Assembly: GCA_023391815.1 (NCBI GenBank)
Contig: JAEWAF010000073.1
Location: 6,174 to 70,173 of the forward strand
From: Pseudomonadota bacterium
Lineage (GTDB): Bacteria > Pseudomonadota > Gammaproteobacteria > Steroidobacterales > Steroidobacteraceae
Length of the DNA stretch: 64,000 bases
Reading direction: 5' to 3'
Part shown: positions 27,343-36,437 of the stretch, in pieces
Layout: every line of letters begins with the position of its first letter
Position numbering within the stretch: the first letter of the stretch is position 1
The notes under the pieces: generated by a model
The model's database searches: none
What the model was told of the DNA's origin: nothing
The model's input: only the letters and a program-made list of their open reading frames with translations
Translations under genes and position numbers: made by a program

Positions 27343-28710
27343 CTATCCGAGTACCTGCTTCCGCCATGCCTCACGATAGGCCGGCAACGATCTGAGCGCC
27401 ATCGACGCGGCGGGCGTCATCGCCGGCGCCTGCGTCTCGTTGAAGCCGGCGAGATAACAGGCCGCGCGTGTGTTGCCAGTATCGCCTGTGCTCAGCGCGA
27501 TGGGTCGCGCCGGCAGCAACGCATGCAGAATCGAACCGAACAAGGGATTGGTCGCGAGCGGCCCGTCGATCAGGACGGCACCTTCCGCGCCGAGCATCTC
27601 GATGACCAGTTCGCACATCAAGGCAACGTAAAGCGTTGCCAAGGCGGCCCGCTCCGAGCCCGACAGGCGATCGGCATCGACGCACCGACCTTCGCGCCCG
27701 GCAAACGGCCCGCCGCTGGCGAATGCCGGCAGTGCCATCGACTGGCGTTCGATGACATTCAGTAAGGCGGGCGCGTTCGGACGGGAGTCCGTGCCTGCAA
27801 TCGTTTCGTACTCGCGGCCGCCCATGAACCGTGCGGTTGCGACGGGCGATCCGAATGCATCGACGCTCGCGAGCATGTCCTTATCCTCACGAAGTCGCGA
27901 CAGGTCCGCGCGATTCGCCATGACGACAGTCCACGTCCCACTTGAAATCACAGTGAACGGCGCTGCGCGGTCACGCGTGGTGAGAAACTTGAGATACGAC
28001 GCGTTCGAGTCGTGAATGCCGCAGCTGACCTGACAGTGCGGATTCAGTCCGGTCGCGGCCGCCACCTCCGAGGAGATCGGACCGAGCACGTCGCTGGCGA
28101 GCTTCATCGGCGGGAAGAGCTTATCCCAGCCGCGCGCCTGCGCCAGCTTCGAAAAAGTCTGCTCGCGGGGTAACCACAGATCGGAGTGACAGCCGAGCGA
28201 GGTGACTTCGCTGGCCATCACACCACTCAAGCGCCACGCCCAGAACTGCGGATACAGCAGCACATGCGCGACTCGCGAGAACAGCTGCGGCTGCGCTTGT
28301 TGCAAGAAGAACAGCTGACGGCCGAGATTCAATCCGAGCGGCAGGTCCGGAGAGTAGGTGTTTTCGTAAGCATCCCGCTGCTGACGATACTCAGCGTTCA
28401 CACGCTCGAAACACGAGTCTTCATAATCCGGCGCGGCGATCACTCGATGCTCACGATCGATCAGCACTGCGGCGGCACCGTGCGCGACCAGTACGATCGT
28501 TCGAATGCGATCTCGATGCGGCGCCTCGCGCAACGCGTCCAGCAACCACTGGCCGATCGCTTCGACGTCCAGCTCGCGCATCGTCGAGCCGCGGAGGATG
28601 GAATTCGCGCGGCGGCTGCCGCGAATTTCAGCGCCTGTCTCCGGATCGATCACCGAGACCTTGGCGTTGGTCTTGCCGATATCGATGAGCGCGATCAGCG
28701 GATGTGACAT
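27343..28710 (-). CDS. rhaK: L-rhamnulose kinase (FGGY family)
   Basis: 455 residues. The N-terminal ATPase fold starts IALIDIGKTNAKVSVID, and GIHDSNASYLKF plus VISSGTWTVVM mark the second domain. FGGY kinases phosphorylate sugars or ketoses; the position at the end of a rhamnose operon makes L-rhamnulose the expected substrate, giving rhamnulose-1-phosphate for RhaD. In Rhizobium leguminosarum the equivalent kinase is also needed for transport by the RhaSTPQ importer. It starts 9 bases after rhaQ ends. Confidence 0.88.
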   Translation of the reverse strand: MSHPLIALIDIGKTNAKVSVIDPETGAEIRGSRRANSILRGSTMRELDVEAIGQWLLDALREAPHRDRIRTIVLVAHGAAAVLIDREHRVIAAPDYEDSCFERVNAEYRQQRDAYENTYSPDLPLGLNLGRQLFFLQQAQPQLFSRVAHVLLYPQFWAWRLSGVMASEVTSLGCHSDLWLPREQTFSKLAQARGWDKLFPPMKLASDVLGPISSEVAAATGLNPHCQVSCGIHDSNASYLKFLTTRDRAAPFTVISSGTWTVVMANRADLSRLREDKDMLASVDAFGSPVATARFMGGREYETIAGTDSRPNAPALLNVIERQSMALPAFASGGPFAGREGRCVDADRLSGSERAALATLYVALMCELVIEMLGAEGAVLIDGPLATNPLFGSILHALLPARPIALSTGDTGNTRAACYLAGFNETQAPAMTPAASMALRSLPAYREAWRKQVLG

Positions 28711-28719
28711 GGGTTGGAT

Positions 28720-29691
28720 TTACAACGAGCGCCGTGCCGGCCGTCCAGCCCACCGCTCCGCGAGCACCGGAATGGCGACCACGGTGATGAGCAACGCGCC
28801 GACGATGATGGACATCACTATACCCGGCACGTTCAACAGGCCCAGTCCGAAATTCACGAACCCCAACACGACCGCCGCCAGCAGCACTCCCGGAATGGTC
28901 CCTTTCCCGCCCCACACGGACACGCCGCCCAGAATCACCATGCTGATGATCTCCAATTCCCAGCCCTGCGCAATCGACGGCCGCGTCGAGCCGAGCCGCG
29001 ATGTGAGCAGCACGGCCGCCAGGCCGCTGCAAAGTCCGGTCACTGCAAACAACAGGAACCGATAGCGATCGACCGGTACGCCGGACCACTTCGCCGCGAT
29101 CGGATTGGCACCCAGCGCATAAATCGTACGGCCCCAGCGCGTGACGTGCAGAAACAAGCCGAACATCGCCGCGAGCACGATCAGAATGCACAGCTCGATG
29201 GACAACGCGCCGAGCGCGTAACCTTGCCCGAACGTGGCGAACGACTGCGGATAATCCTTCAGCACACGGTCGCCGAGCACCGCATAGGCGAAGCCACGAA
29301 AGAGCGTCATGGTGCCAATGGTCGCGACAATGGACGGCACTCGACCGAAGGTGACGAGTGCGCCGTTGATCATGCCCGCTGCGAGTCCGGTGCCGAGTCC
29401 AATGGCCACCAGGCCCGGTGTATCGATGCCCGAGGCCGCGCCCAATCCCATCGCCACGGACGCCAGCGCGATGATGGCCGCGACCGAAATATCGATCTCG
29501 CCTGCGATGATCAGGAGCGCCAGCGGCAGGGCGATGACGGCGCGTTCGGTGAAGTTGAATGTCGCGTCCGACAGCGTCCACACGTCGAGGAAGTAAGGAG
29601 ACAGGCTCGCGAAGCAAACAAACTCGACGACGAGCACCAGCGCGAGCAGCGATTCCCAGCGCAACAGGGGCTTGAGCCGCAGTGTGCTCAT
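28720..29691 (-). CDS. rhaQ: Rhamnose ABC transporter permease RhaQ
   Basis: 323 residues with about ten hydrophobic segments and the BPD_transp_2 pattern of ribose/rhamnose importers (AGEIDISVAAIIALASVAMG; GANPIAAKWSGVPVDRYRFL; ILGGVSVWGGKGTIPGVLL). It forms the membrane channel with RhaP. Its ATG overlaps the stop of a 25-codon ORF (ATGA at 29688-29691) rather than the end of rhaP itself, so translation probably re-initiates here. Confidence 0.92.
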   Translation of the reverse strand: MSTLRLKPLLRWESLLALVLVVEFVCFASLSPYFLDVWTLSDATFNFTERAVIALPLALLIIAGEIDISVAAIIALASVAMGLGAASGIDTPGLVAIGLGTGLAAGMINGALVTFGRVPSIVATIGTMTLFRGFAYAVLGDRVLKDYPQSFATFGQGYALGALSIELCILIVLAAMFGLFLHVTRWGRTIYALGANPIAAKWSGVPVDRYRFLLFAVTGLCSGLAAVLLTSRLGSTRPSIAQGWELEIISMVILGGVSVWGGKGTIPGVLLAAVVLGFVNFGLGLLNVPGIVMSIIVGALLITVVAIPVLAERWAGRPARRSL

Positions 29692-29765
29692 GCCGCCCCG
29701 GCCTCCGAAATGGAATGGGACGGGCTCGCGAAAGGCAGGGGGTCGATGGTGAGCATCGTGCTCAT
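29688..29765 (-). CDS. 25-codon linker ORF between rhaP and rhaQ
   Basis: ATG at 29765 overlaps the rhaP stop (ATGA) and its own TGA overlaps the rhaQ start (ATGA). The peptide MSTMLTIDPLPFASPSHSIS, then EAGAA, resembles nothing I know. Its first codons (ATGAGCACGATG) resemble the rhaQ start (ATGAGCACACTG), so it may be a duplicated start region or a coupling peptide. The double ATGA arrangement suggests that ribosomes pass from rhaP through this ORF into rhaQ. Confidence 0.45.
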   Translation of the reverse strand: MSTMLTIDPLPFASPSHSISEAGAA

Positions 29766-30736
29766 GCGGCCTCCAGAATCGCGCGCTTCTCTTCGCGCCT
29801 TCGTGCGCTGAGCACGGCGGCCACGACGATCACCAGCCCATTGATGCCCATTTGCCAGAACGGCGAAATGCCGATCAATGGCAGCGCATTTCTGATGACG
29901 CCGATGAACAGGCAACCGAGCACCACGCCGGCGACCGTGCCGATGCCGCCGGCAATCGCGACCCCGCCGATCAAACACGCTGCGATCACTTGCAGTTCGA
30001 ACCCGAGCGCGATGTCCGTGTACGCTACGGCGAAGCGCGCCACCCACAAATAACCGCACAAGCCGGCGATGGCGCCGCAGATCGTGTAGGCGAAGAATTG
30101 CATGCGACCCGGATCGATGCCGGTGTAGGTCGCGGCTGCCGGATTGCCGCCGGCTGCGTATAGATTTCTGCCCAGCACGGTGGAGCGCATCGCCACGGCG
30201 AAGCCTGCGACCGCAATGATGGCGAGCCACGAAAGCAGCGTGAGCCCCAGGATCTCGTAACGGATCAAGCCGAGGAAATGCGGCGACATGTGGTTGTCGT
30301 TCACCCACGTGCCACCCGACAACGAATAGATCAGTCCCCGATAGACGGACATCGTGCCGAGCGTGACGACGATCGGCGGCAGCTTCAATCGCCACACCAA
30401 CAAACCGTTGATCGCGCCGAGCAATGCTCCGCCCACTAGAGCAATCAGCAGCACCGGCGCGACACCTGCGCCCGGATAATTCTTGTTCAAGAGCGCGACC
30501 AGCATGCCCGACAACGCAAGATTGGCGGCAATCGACAAATCGATGCCGCGCGTGAGAATCACGAGCATCTGGCCTAGCGCGAGCAGGATGAGGATCGCGC
30601 TGTCGTCGAGAATCTCAGCGAGATTGCTCGGGTGCGCAAACTGCGGGAACGCCGCGGTCACCGACGCTAGCAACAGCACCACGATGACCGCGAGCGCCAG
30701 ATCGCGTCGAACGGCGGAGTTTTGCATCATTCGCAT
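29762..30736 (-). CDS. rhaP: Rhamnose ABC transporter permease RhaP
   Basis: 324 residues from the ATG at 30736, which overlaps the rhaT stop (ATGA); a GTG at 30739 is possible. It is a polytopic BPD_transp_2 permease (LILLALGQMLVILTRGIDLS; GGNPAAATYTGIDPGRMQFF; GGVAIAGGIGTVAGVVLGCL). It pairs with RhaQ to form the heterodimeric channel of a CUT2-type sugar importer. Similarity to RhaQ is at motif level only. Confidence 0.92.
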   Translation of the reverse strand: MRMMQNSAVRRDLALAVIVVLLLASVTAAFPQFAHPSNLAEILDDSAILILLALGQMLVILTRGIDLSIAANLALSGMLVALLNKNYPGAGVAPVLLIALVGGALLGAINGLLVWRLKLPPIVVTLGTMSVYRGLIYSLSGGTWVNDNHMSPHFLGLIRYEILGLTLLSWLAIIAVAGFAVAMRSTVLGRNLYAAGGNPAAATYTGIDPGRMQFFAYTICGAIAGLCGYLWVARFAVAYTDIALGFELQVIAACLIGGVAIAGGIGTVAGVVLGCLFIGVIRNALPLIGISPFWQMGINGLVIVVAAVLSARRREEKRAILEAA

Positions 30737-32244
30737 CACGCGTCGGTCGCCGCCTGGACGACGTTCTCCGCCGTCGCTTCACTTCGATCCAGCAATGCAC
30801 GCACGCGACCTCGGCGCATGACCAGAATGCGATCGGACATGCCGAGGATCTCCGGCAGCTCCGACGAGATCATCACGACGGCGTTGCCTCGTTGAGCGAA
30901 CGCACTCGTGACCGCATGCACGGCGGCTTTCGCGCCGACGTCGATGCCCTTGGTCGGCTCGTCCAGAATCAGAACGCGAGGCGAGCGTGCCAGCCATTTG
31001 GCGATCACGACCTTCTGCTGGTTGCCCCCGGACAAGTCGCCGACGTTCTGCTCCGGACCGCTCGCCTTGATGCCGAGCGCCGAGATCCAATGATCGGCCA
31101 GTGCCGATTCGCGCTGCCGGCTGCAGAAGCCGCGAGGCGCCAACGAGTCCAGATTGGTGAGCGAAACGTTGGCTGCGATGGAGAAAGCCAGGATCGCGCC
31201 TTGCTGCTGACGATCCTCGGGAACATACGCGAGCCCGTGACGAACCGCGTCCGCCGGGCTCGCGATCGACACAGCCTGGCCGTCGATATGAATCGAGCCG
31301 GCGTCGGGCACGCTCAAACCGAACAAACATTGCGCCAGCTCGGTACGACCGGCACCGACCAGACCGTAGATGCCCAGCGTCTCACCCCGGCGCACCGAAA
31401 AGGAGATGTTCTGGAACTCATGCGCCCGCGAAAAATTCTCCACGCGCAACAATTCTTCGCCCAAGGTGGTTGGCAGTTTCGGAAACAGCTGCTCGACCGA
31501 CCGGCCGACCATCATTCGAATCAACTGCTCGCTGCCGGTGCCCGCGATCATGCCGTTCCCCACCGACGCGCCATCTCGAAACACGACATAGCGGTCCGCC
31601 AGAGAAAAGATCTCTTCGAACTTATGGCTGATGAACAGCAGCGCACAGCCGGAATCCCGCAGACGGCGGGCAATCCGGAACAAATCCTCCGCCTCACGAT
31701 GCGACAAGGCCGCAGTGGGCTCGTCCAGAATCAACACGCGAGCTTCGCTGGTCAGCGCACGAGCGATCTGGACGATGTGCTTCTGCGCGACGCTGAGCTG
31801 ACCCGCCGGAGTGTCGGGCGAAAAACCAACATCGAGCTGTCGCAGAATCTCCGCCGCGCGCGTTCGCATCTCGGCCCACGCGATGAACCGACCCTGCTTA
31901 GGGCGATTGCTCACGAACATGTTCTCGGCGACCGTCAGGTTGTCGAACACCACACATTCCTGATGCACGACGTTGATGCCGAGCTGTCGGGCATGCTCCG
32001 GATCGCGGACTCGGATGGATTGGCCGTCGAGCATCACCTCGCCGCCGTCGGGCTGATGGATACCGCAAAGAATCTTGACCAGCGTCGACTTGCCGGCACC
32101 GTTCTCGCCGATCAGCGCCGTTACTTGTCCCGGATACAACTCGAGGTTTGCATCGCGCAGCGCGTGCGCGCCGCCGAAGGATTTCTTGACCTGCGTCAGC
32201 GCCAGAATGGGCTGCGACGGTGCCTGCTGAATCGCGGCGGCCAT
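30736..32244 (-). CDS. rhaT: Rhamnose ABC transporter ATP-binding protein RhaT
   Basis: 502 residues from the ATG at 32244; the frame is open upstream but the extra part overlaps rhaS. There are two ABC domains in tandem, as in all CUT2 sugar importers. The first has Walker A GENGAGKST, LSVAQKHIVQIARAL as its signature region and LILDEPTAAL. The second has GLVGAGRTE, a degenerate Walker A, LSGGNQQK and LILDEPTKGIDVG. The degenerate second Walker A is normal for RbsA/RhaT proteins. One base separates it from the end of rhaS. Confidence 0.93.
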   Translation of the reverse strand: MAAAIQQAPSQPILALTQVKKSFGGAHALRDANLELYPGQVTALIGENGAGKSTLVKILCGIHQPDGGEVMLDGQSIRVRDPEHARQLGINVVHQECVVFDNLTVAENMFVSNRPKQGRFIAWAEMRTRAAEILRQLDVGFSPDTPAGQLSVAQKHIVQIARALTSEARVLILDEPTAALSHREAEDLFRIARRLRDSGCALLFISHKFEEIFSLADRYVVFRDGASVGNGMIAGTGSEQLIRMMVGRSVEQLFPKLPTTLGEELLRVENFSRAHEFQNISFSVRRGETLGIYGLVGAGRTELAQCLFGLSVPDAGSIHIDGQAVSIASPADAVRHGLAYVPEDRQQQGAILAFSIAANVSLTNLDSLAPRGFCSRQRESALADHWISALGIKASGPEQNVGDLSGGNQQKVVIAKWLARSPRVLILDEPTKGIDVGAKAAVHAVTSAFAQRGNAVVMISSELPEILGMSDRILVMRRGRVRALLDRSEATAENVVQAATDA

Positions 32245-32245
32245 G

Positions 32246-33265
32246 TCAGAAAATCGCCGCGAACCGTTCCACGTTGCCCTGATCGTAAATGAATGGCCTG
32301 GCCATGGCGCCGACGCCATTGCTATCGAAACTCACCGCGCCGATGCGTCCCAGCGAGATCTCCCGACCGCCGTCGGCCCGGGTGCCGCGAGCGAGCTGAG
32401 CAGCGACTTGAGTCGCGGCATAGCCGAGGTCGATGGGATTCCAGATCGCGAACTTCGGCACGACGCCTTTGCGCACGTAGCCGACCAGCTCCGATGGCAG
32501 CCCCAGTCCGGTGACTTTCACTTTGCCGGTGAGCCCTTGATCTTCGATGGCTTTGGCGGCGGCGACGATGCCGACCGAGCTCAACGACACGATCACCGCC
32601 AGATCCGGATGCTGTTTCACCAGCGCGACGCTCTCGCGATAGGACTTGTCCGCGACATCGTCGCCATAAACGACGCTGACGAATTCCAGTCCCGGGTACT
32701 GCGGCAGCGCTCGTTTCATCTGCGCGAGCCAGGAATTTTGATTGGTCGAGGTCGGTGTCGCCGAGACGACGGCGATCTTGCCTTTGCCTTCCGGTGCCAA
32801 CTCGGACGCGAGCTGTGCCACGGTCTGTCCGATCAGCTCGTCCGAAGACGGCGCGAGGTGAACCGCGCGACCTTGCTTCGCGACGGCGGAATCATAAGAG
32901 ATGACCTGGATGCCCCGTTGCATCGCTCGCTGCAGCGTCGGCACGAGCGCGTCGGGATCGTTGGCCGAGATGGCGATGGCGTCGACACGCTGAGCGATCA
33001 GCGCGTTCAATGTTTCTATCTGTCCTTCGGCCGTCGGCGTGGTCGGGCCGGTGAAGATGATCTCGGCGTCGAACGCGGCGGCGGCCTCGTCCGCACCCTT
33101 GTGAACGGCATCGAAGAAGCCGCTGCCGAGATTCTTCGCGACGATGCCGATGCGCAGCTTGTCGCCGCTCTTGGCATCGTTCGTCGACTGTGGCCGCTCG
33201 CCACAACCGGCGATCACGACGGCGACCAGCGACACCGCGCCCACGAGCATTGCTCTTCTAAGCAT
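32246..33265 (-). CDS. rhaS: Rhamnose-binding lipoprotein RhaS
   Basis: 339 residues from the ATG at 33265 (MLRRAMLVGAVSLVAVVIAG-C), placed by AGGGGG six bases upstream. The lipobox IAGC makes it membrane-anchored. It has the periplasmic-binding type I fold: IGIVAKNLGSGFFDAVHKGA at the N terminus, DAIAISANDPDALVPTLQRA, and the RhaS-like hinge PSELVGYVRKGVVPKFAIWN. It captures the sugar and delivers it to RhaPQT. The gap of 58 bases to rhaR could hold an internal hairpin or promoter but I see no clear one. Confidence 0.92.
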   Translation of the reverse strand: MLRRAMLVGAVSLVAVVIAGCGERPQSTNDAKSGDKLRIGIVAKNLGSGFFDAVHKGADEAAAAFDAEIIFTGPTTPTAEGQIETLNALIAQRVDAIAISANDPDALVPTLQRAMQRGIQVISYDSAVAKQGRAVHLAPSSDELIGQTVAQLASELAPEGKGKIAVVSATPTSTNQNSWLAQMKRALPQYPGLEFVSVVYGDDVADKSYRESVALVKQHPDLAVIVSLSSVGIVAAAKAIEDQGLTGKVKVTGLGLPSELVGYVRKGVVPKFAIWNPIDLGYAATQVAAQLARGTRADGGREISLGRIGAVSFDSNGVGAMARPFIYDQGNVERFAAIF

Positions 33266-33323
33266 TCCCATCCCCCTGCGATCGAGCAGCCGGCCGTTAT
33301 TGGCCGTGCCGCTGACTCTCACC

Positions 33324-34127
33324 TCACGCGAGCTTCTGCAACTCGTCGTCCTCGCTCACCGAAGCGACGATCACTTTGATGCCCGCCGCCTTGAACACTT
33401 CCAGTTCCTCGGGTTTCGCGCCGTCGTCGGTGACGATGGTGGAGATCCGCTCCAGCCCCGTGACGATCATCGCGGACTTCTGCCGCAGCTTGCTGCTGTC
33501 GGCCATCACGATGACATCCTCGGTGCGCTTCAGCAGCTTGGTCTGGGCCTGTACGATCAGCGGATCGGCTTCCATGATGCCGAAGCGGTTCAGACCGTAG
33601 CAGCCGGTGAACAGCTTGTTGCCCCAGAAGTTCTCGATGGTGTCGTTGTCGAACGGGCTCAGCACGATGTTCTGTTCGCGGAAGATGGTGCCGCCCGGCA
33701 ACGTGATCCGATTGCGGCTGGTGGCGAGCAGCTTGGCCGCGATCGGAAACGAATTGGTCAGGATGTCCAGATCGTGGTCGGCCAGGAATTCCACCAGCGC
33801 GAACGTGGTGGTGCCGCCATTGATGATGATGCTCTCGCCGGCGGTGATCAGTTCCGCCGCCGCGCGCGCGATCGCACGTTTTTGCGGGACGCTGATGTCC
33901 TGGCTCAACGAGAACGGCATGCCCACCAGATGAGGCTGGTGCCGCGGACGCACGGCCTCGGCGCCACCGCGAATACGTTTGACCTCACCGCGCTCGGCCA
34001 GCGTGTTGATGTCCCGGCGAATGGTCGCCTCGGACGCGCCGAGCAAATCCAGCAGGTCGCCGACGCTCACGATGGAGCGTTCTTCGACGAGCTTCAGAAT
34101 CAGGCTATGGCGCTCACGTTCCAACAT
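33324..34127 (-). CDS. rhaR: DeoR-family regulator of rhamnose genes
   Basis: 267 residues from the ATG at 34127, placed by a perfect AGGAGG. The N-terminal helix-turn-helix is VSVGDLLDLLGASEATIRRD followed by EVKRIRGGAEAV. The C-terminal sugar-phosphate sensing domain has IIINGGTTTFALVEFLADHD and VIVMADSSKLRQKS. As the first gene of the importer operon and divergent from rhaDI, it is the likely repressor of both, released by a rhamnose pathway intermediate. Confidence 0.92.
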   Translation of the reverse strand: MLERERHSLILKLVEERSIVSVGDLLDLLGASEATIRRDINTLAERGEVKRIRGGAEAVRPRHQPHLVGMPFSLSQDISVPQKRAIARAAAELITAGESIIINGGTTTFALVEFLADHDLDILTNSFPIAAKLLATSRNRITLPGGTIFREQNIVLSPFDNDTIENFWGNKLFTGCYGLNRFGIMEADPLIVQAQTKLLKRTEDVIVMADSSKLRQKSAMIVTGLERISTIVTDDGAKPEELEVFKAAGIKVIVASVSEDDELQKLA

Positions 34128-34289
34128 GGAACCTCCTAGAAGCACTTCCGATCACGGCCCTCATAGCGCTGATCGATTATGCTCGCATCTGATTGTATAT
34201 GATCGATTCGTATGGTAAACAGGCATTTCATAGCGTAGGGGGCGATTTTTTATGCCCGAACGCGATCAAACGCCCGTGGGGGAGATTAG
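34128..34289. promoter_or_regulatory. Divergent rhaR/rhaD control region with repeated boxes
   Basis: The 162-base gap contains GATCGATT twice (34171-34178 and 34201-34208, exactly 30 bases apart) and TCATAGCG twice (34161-34168 and 34228-34235). Spacing of about three helix turns suits binding of a DeoR protein to one face. Promoters for both directions must lie here: AT-rich candidates are TGTATATGATC near 34195 and TTATGCTC near 34177. The rhaD ribosome site is GGGGGAG at about 34278. Confidence 0.5.
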
Positions 34290-36410
34290 ATGAGTGTGGT
34301 TCAGCCGGCGCAAGCCGAGTCGTCCTCGTTGCTGGTCGAAAACCGCTGGAACGACGCGGTCGCCTCGGCAATGACGCCGGCCCAGCTGCTGCTCTATCGC
34401 TCCAATCTGCTCGGCTCCGACAAGCGCATCACCAACTTCGGTGGCGGCAATACCTCGGCCAAGATCGTCGAAAAGGATCCCCTCACGGGTCAGGACGTGC
34501 GCGTGCTGTGGGTGAAGGGCTCGGGTGGCGACCTGGGCACCATGAAGCTGGACGGCTTCGCCACTTTATATATGGACAAGTTCCTGTCGCTCGAGCCGTT
34601 CTACAAGAGCAAGGACAGCGACAGCGTGCTCGTGCCGCTGTATTCCCACTGCACGTTCAATCTGAATCCGCGCGCGGCGAGCATCGATACGCCCCTGCAT
34701 GGCCTGGTCGATCGCGCGCATGTGGATCACATGCATCCAGACGCGCTGATCGCCATCGCCGCCGCGGCGGACAGCAAAGCGCTCACCAGGGAAATCTACG
34801 GCGACGAAATCGGCTGGTTGCCGTGGATTCGTCCCGGATATGAATTGGGCCTAGCGCTGCGCGAGTTCACGCGTGAAAACCCCAAAGCGCGCGGTGTGGT
34901 GCTCGAAGCGCATGGGGTTTTCACGTGGGCCGACACATCGAAGGCCTGTTATGAGAACACGCTCGATGTGATCAATCGCGCGACGAAGTGGCTCGCGGAC
35001 AAGAGCCGCGGCAAGCAGCCTTTCGGCGCGCTCAAGACCCCAGCGTTGCCGGTGGAAAAGCGTCGTGAAGTCGCGGCCGCCATCATGCCGCGCATCCGCG
35101 GGCTGATTTCAGGAACGACGCGCAAGGTCGGTCACTTCGACGACAGCGCGGCGGTGCTGGAATTCGTGGGCAGCGAGAGCCTGCAGCCGCTCGCCGATCT
35201 CGGCACGTCGTGCCCCGATCATTTTCTCCGTACCAAGATCTGGCCGCTGGTCCTGCCGTTCGATGCCGCGAACGAATCGGTCGAGCAATTCGCTCGTCGG
35301 GTGCAGCCGGCGCTCGAACGCTATCGCGAGCGATATGCCGCCTATTACGAGCGTTGCAAACGGCCCGGCTCGCCGAGGATGCGCGATCCGAACGCGGTCG
35401 TTTATCTGGTCCCGGGCGTCGGCATGATCACGTTCGCTGCCGATAAAGCGACCGCTCGGATCGCAGGCGAGTTCTATATCAATGCGATCAACGTCATGCG
35501 CGGCGCGGCGGCCGTATCGACCTATCGCGGTCTGCCCGAGCAGGAAGCGTTCGACATCGAGTACTGGGATCTCGAAGAAGCCAAGCTCCAGCGCATGCCG
35601 AAGCCGAAACCGTTGGCGGGCCGCGTCGCGCTGATCACCGGTGGTGCCGGCGGCATCGGCCTCGCGACCGCGCGTCGGTTGATGGACGAGGGCGCCTGCG
35701 TCGTGCTTTGTGACATCGACCGCGATGCGCTGAACGAAGCCGAAGCAGGCTTGAAGAAAGAGTATGGCAGCGACGTCGTCGCCAGCTGCTGGGTCGATGT
35801 GACGAGTGAAGACGCCGTCGCGGCGAGTTTCCGCGACAGCTCGTGGAAATTCGGCGGCATCGATATCTGCATCTCCAATGCTGGCATTGCGTCCGCGTCG
35901 CCGGTGGATCAAACCAGCCTCGCGACCTGGCAGAAGAACATGGACATCCTGTCGACGGGCTATTTCCTGGTATCGCGTCAGGCGTTCCAATTGCTGAAAG
36001 CGCAGAACATCGGCGGCTCCATCGTGTTCATCGGCTCCAAGAACGCATTGGCCGCATCGCCGGGCGCCGCCGCTTACTGCACGGCCAAGGCCGCTGAGTT
36101 GCACTTGGCCCGATGTCTCGCGCTGGAAGGTGCGCCGGCCGGCATTCGCGTCAATGTCGTGAATCCGGATGCCGTCCTGCGTGGCTCGCGCATCTGGCAG
36201 GGCGAATGGGCTCAGCAGCGTGCCGAGCAGTACAAAACCAGCACCGATGAGCTCGAATCGATTTACCGCGAGCGCAGCCTGCTCAAGCGCAGCGTGTATC
36301 CGGAAGACGTGGCCGAAGCCGTTGCTTTCTTCGCGTCCGAGCGCGCAGCGAAGTCGACTGGCAATATCATCAACGTCGACGCCGGTAACGCCGCCGCGTT
36401 CACCCGGTGA
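34290..36410 (+). CDS. rhaD: Bifunctional rhamnulose-1-phosphate aldolase / lactaldehyde dehydrogenase
   Basis: 706 residues. The N-terminal 420 residues are a class II aldolase with metal-binding His residues in HVDHMHPDALIAIA and a distal EAHGVFTW. The C-terminal 260 residues are a short-chain dehydrogenase: ALITGGAGGIGLATA binds the nucleotide and YCTAK is the catalytic Tyr/Lys pair. The enzyme splits rhamnulose-1-phosphate to DHAP and L-lactaldehyde and acts on the lactaldehyde. This fused form is typical of the rhizobial-type pathway and of many environmental bacteria. The start has GGGGGAG upstream. Confidence 0.94.
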   Translation: MSVVQPAQAESSSLLVENRWNDAVASAMTPAQLLLYRSNLLGSDKRITNFGGGNTSAKIVEKDPLTGQDVRVLWVKGSGGDLGTMKLDGFATLYMDKFLSLEPFYKSKDSDSVLVPLYSHCTFNLNPRAASIDTPLHGLVDRAHVDHMHPDALIAIAAAADSKALTREIYGDEIGWLPWIRPGYELGLALREFTRENPKARGVVLEAHGVFTWADTSKACYENTLDVINRATKWLADKSRGKQPFGALKTPALPVEKRREVAAAIMPRIRGLISGTTRKVGHFDDSAAVLEFVGSESLQPLADLGTSCPDHFLRTKIWPLVLPFDAANESVEQFARRVQPALERYRERYAAYYERCKRPGSPRMRDPNAVVYLVPGVGMITFAADKATARIAGEFYINAINVMRGAAAVSTYRGLPEQEAFDIEYWDLEEAKLQRMPKPKPLAGRVALITGGAGGIGLATARRLMDEGACVVLCDIDRDALNEAEAGLKKEYGSDVVASCWVDVTSEDAVAASFRDSSWKFGGIDICISNAGIASASPVDQTSLATWQKNMDILSTGYFLVSRQAFQLLKAQNIGGSIVFIGSKNALAASPGAAAYCTAKAAELHLARCLALEGAPAGIRVNVVNPDAVLRGSRIWQGEWAQQRAEQYKTSTDELESIYRERSLLKRSVYPEDVAEAVAFFASERAAKSTGNIINVDAGNAAAFTR

Positions 36411-36437
36411 TCGAGACGGTTGCGAGCAGGGGGACAC

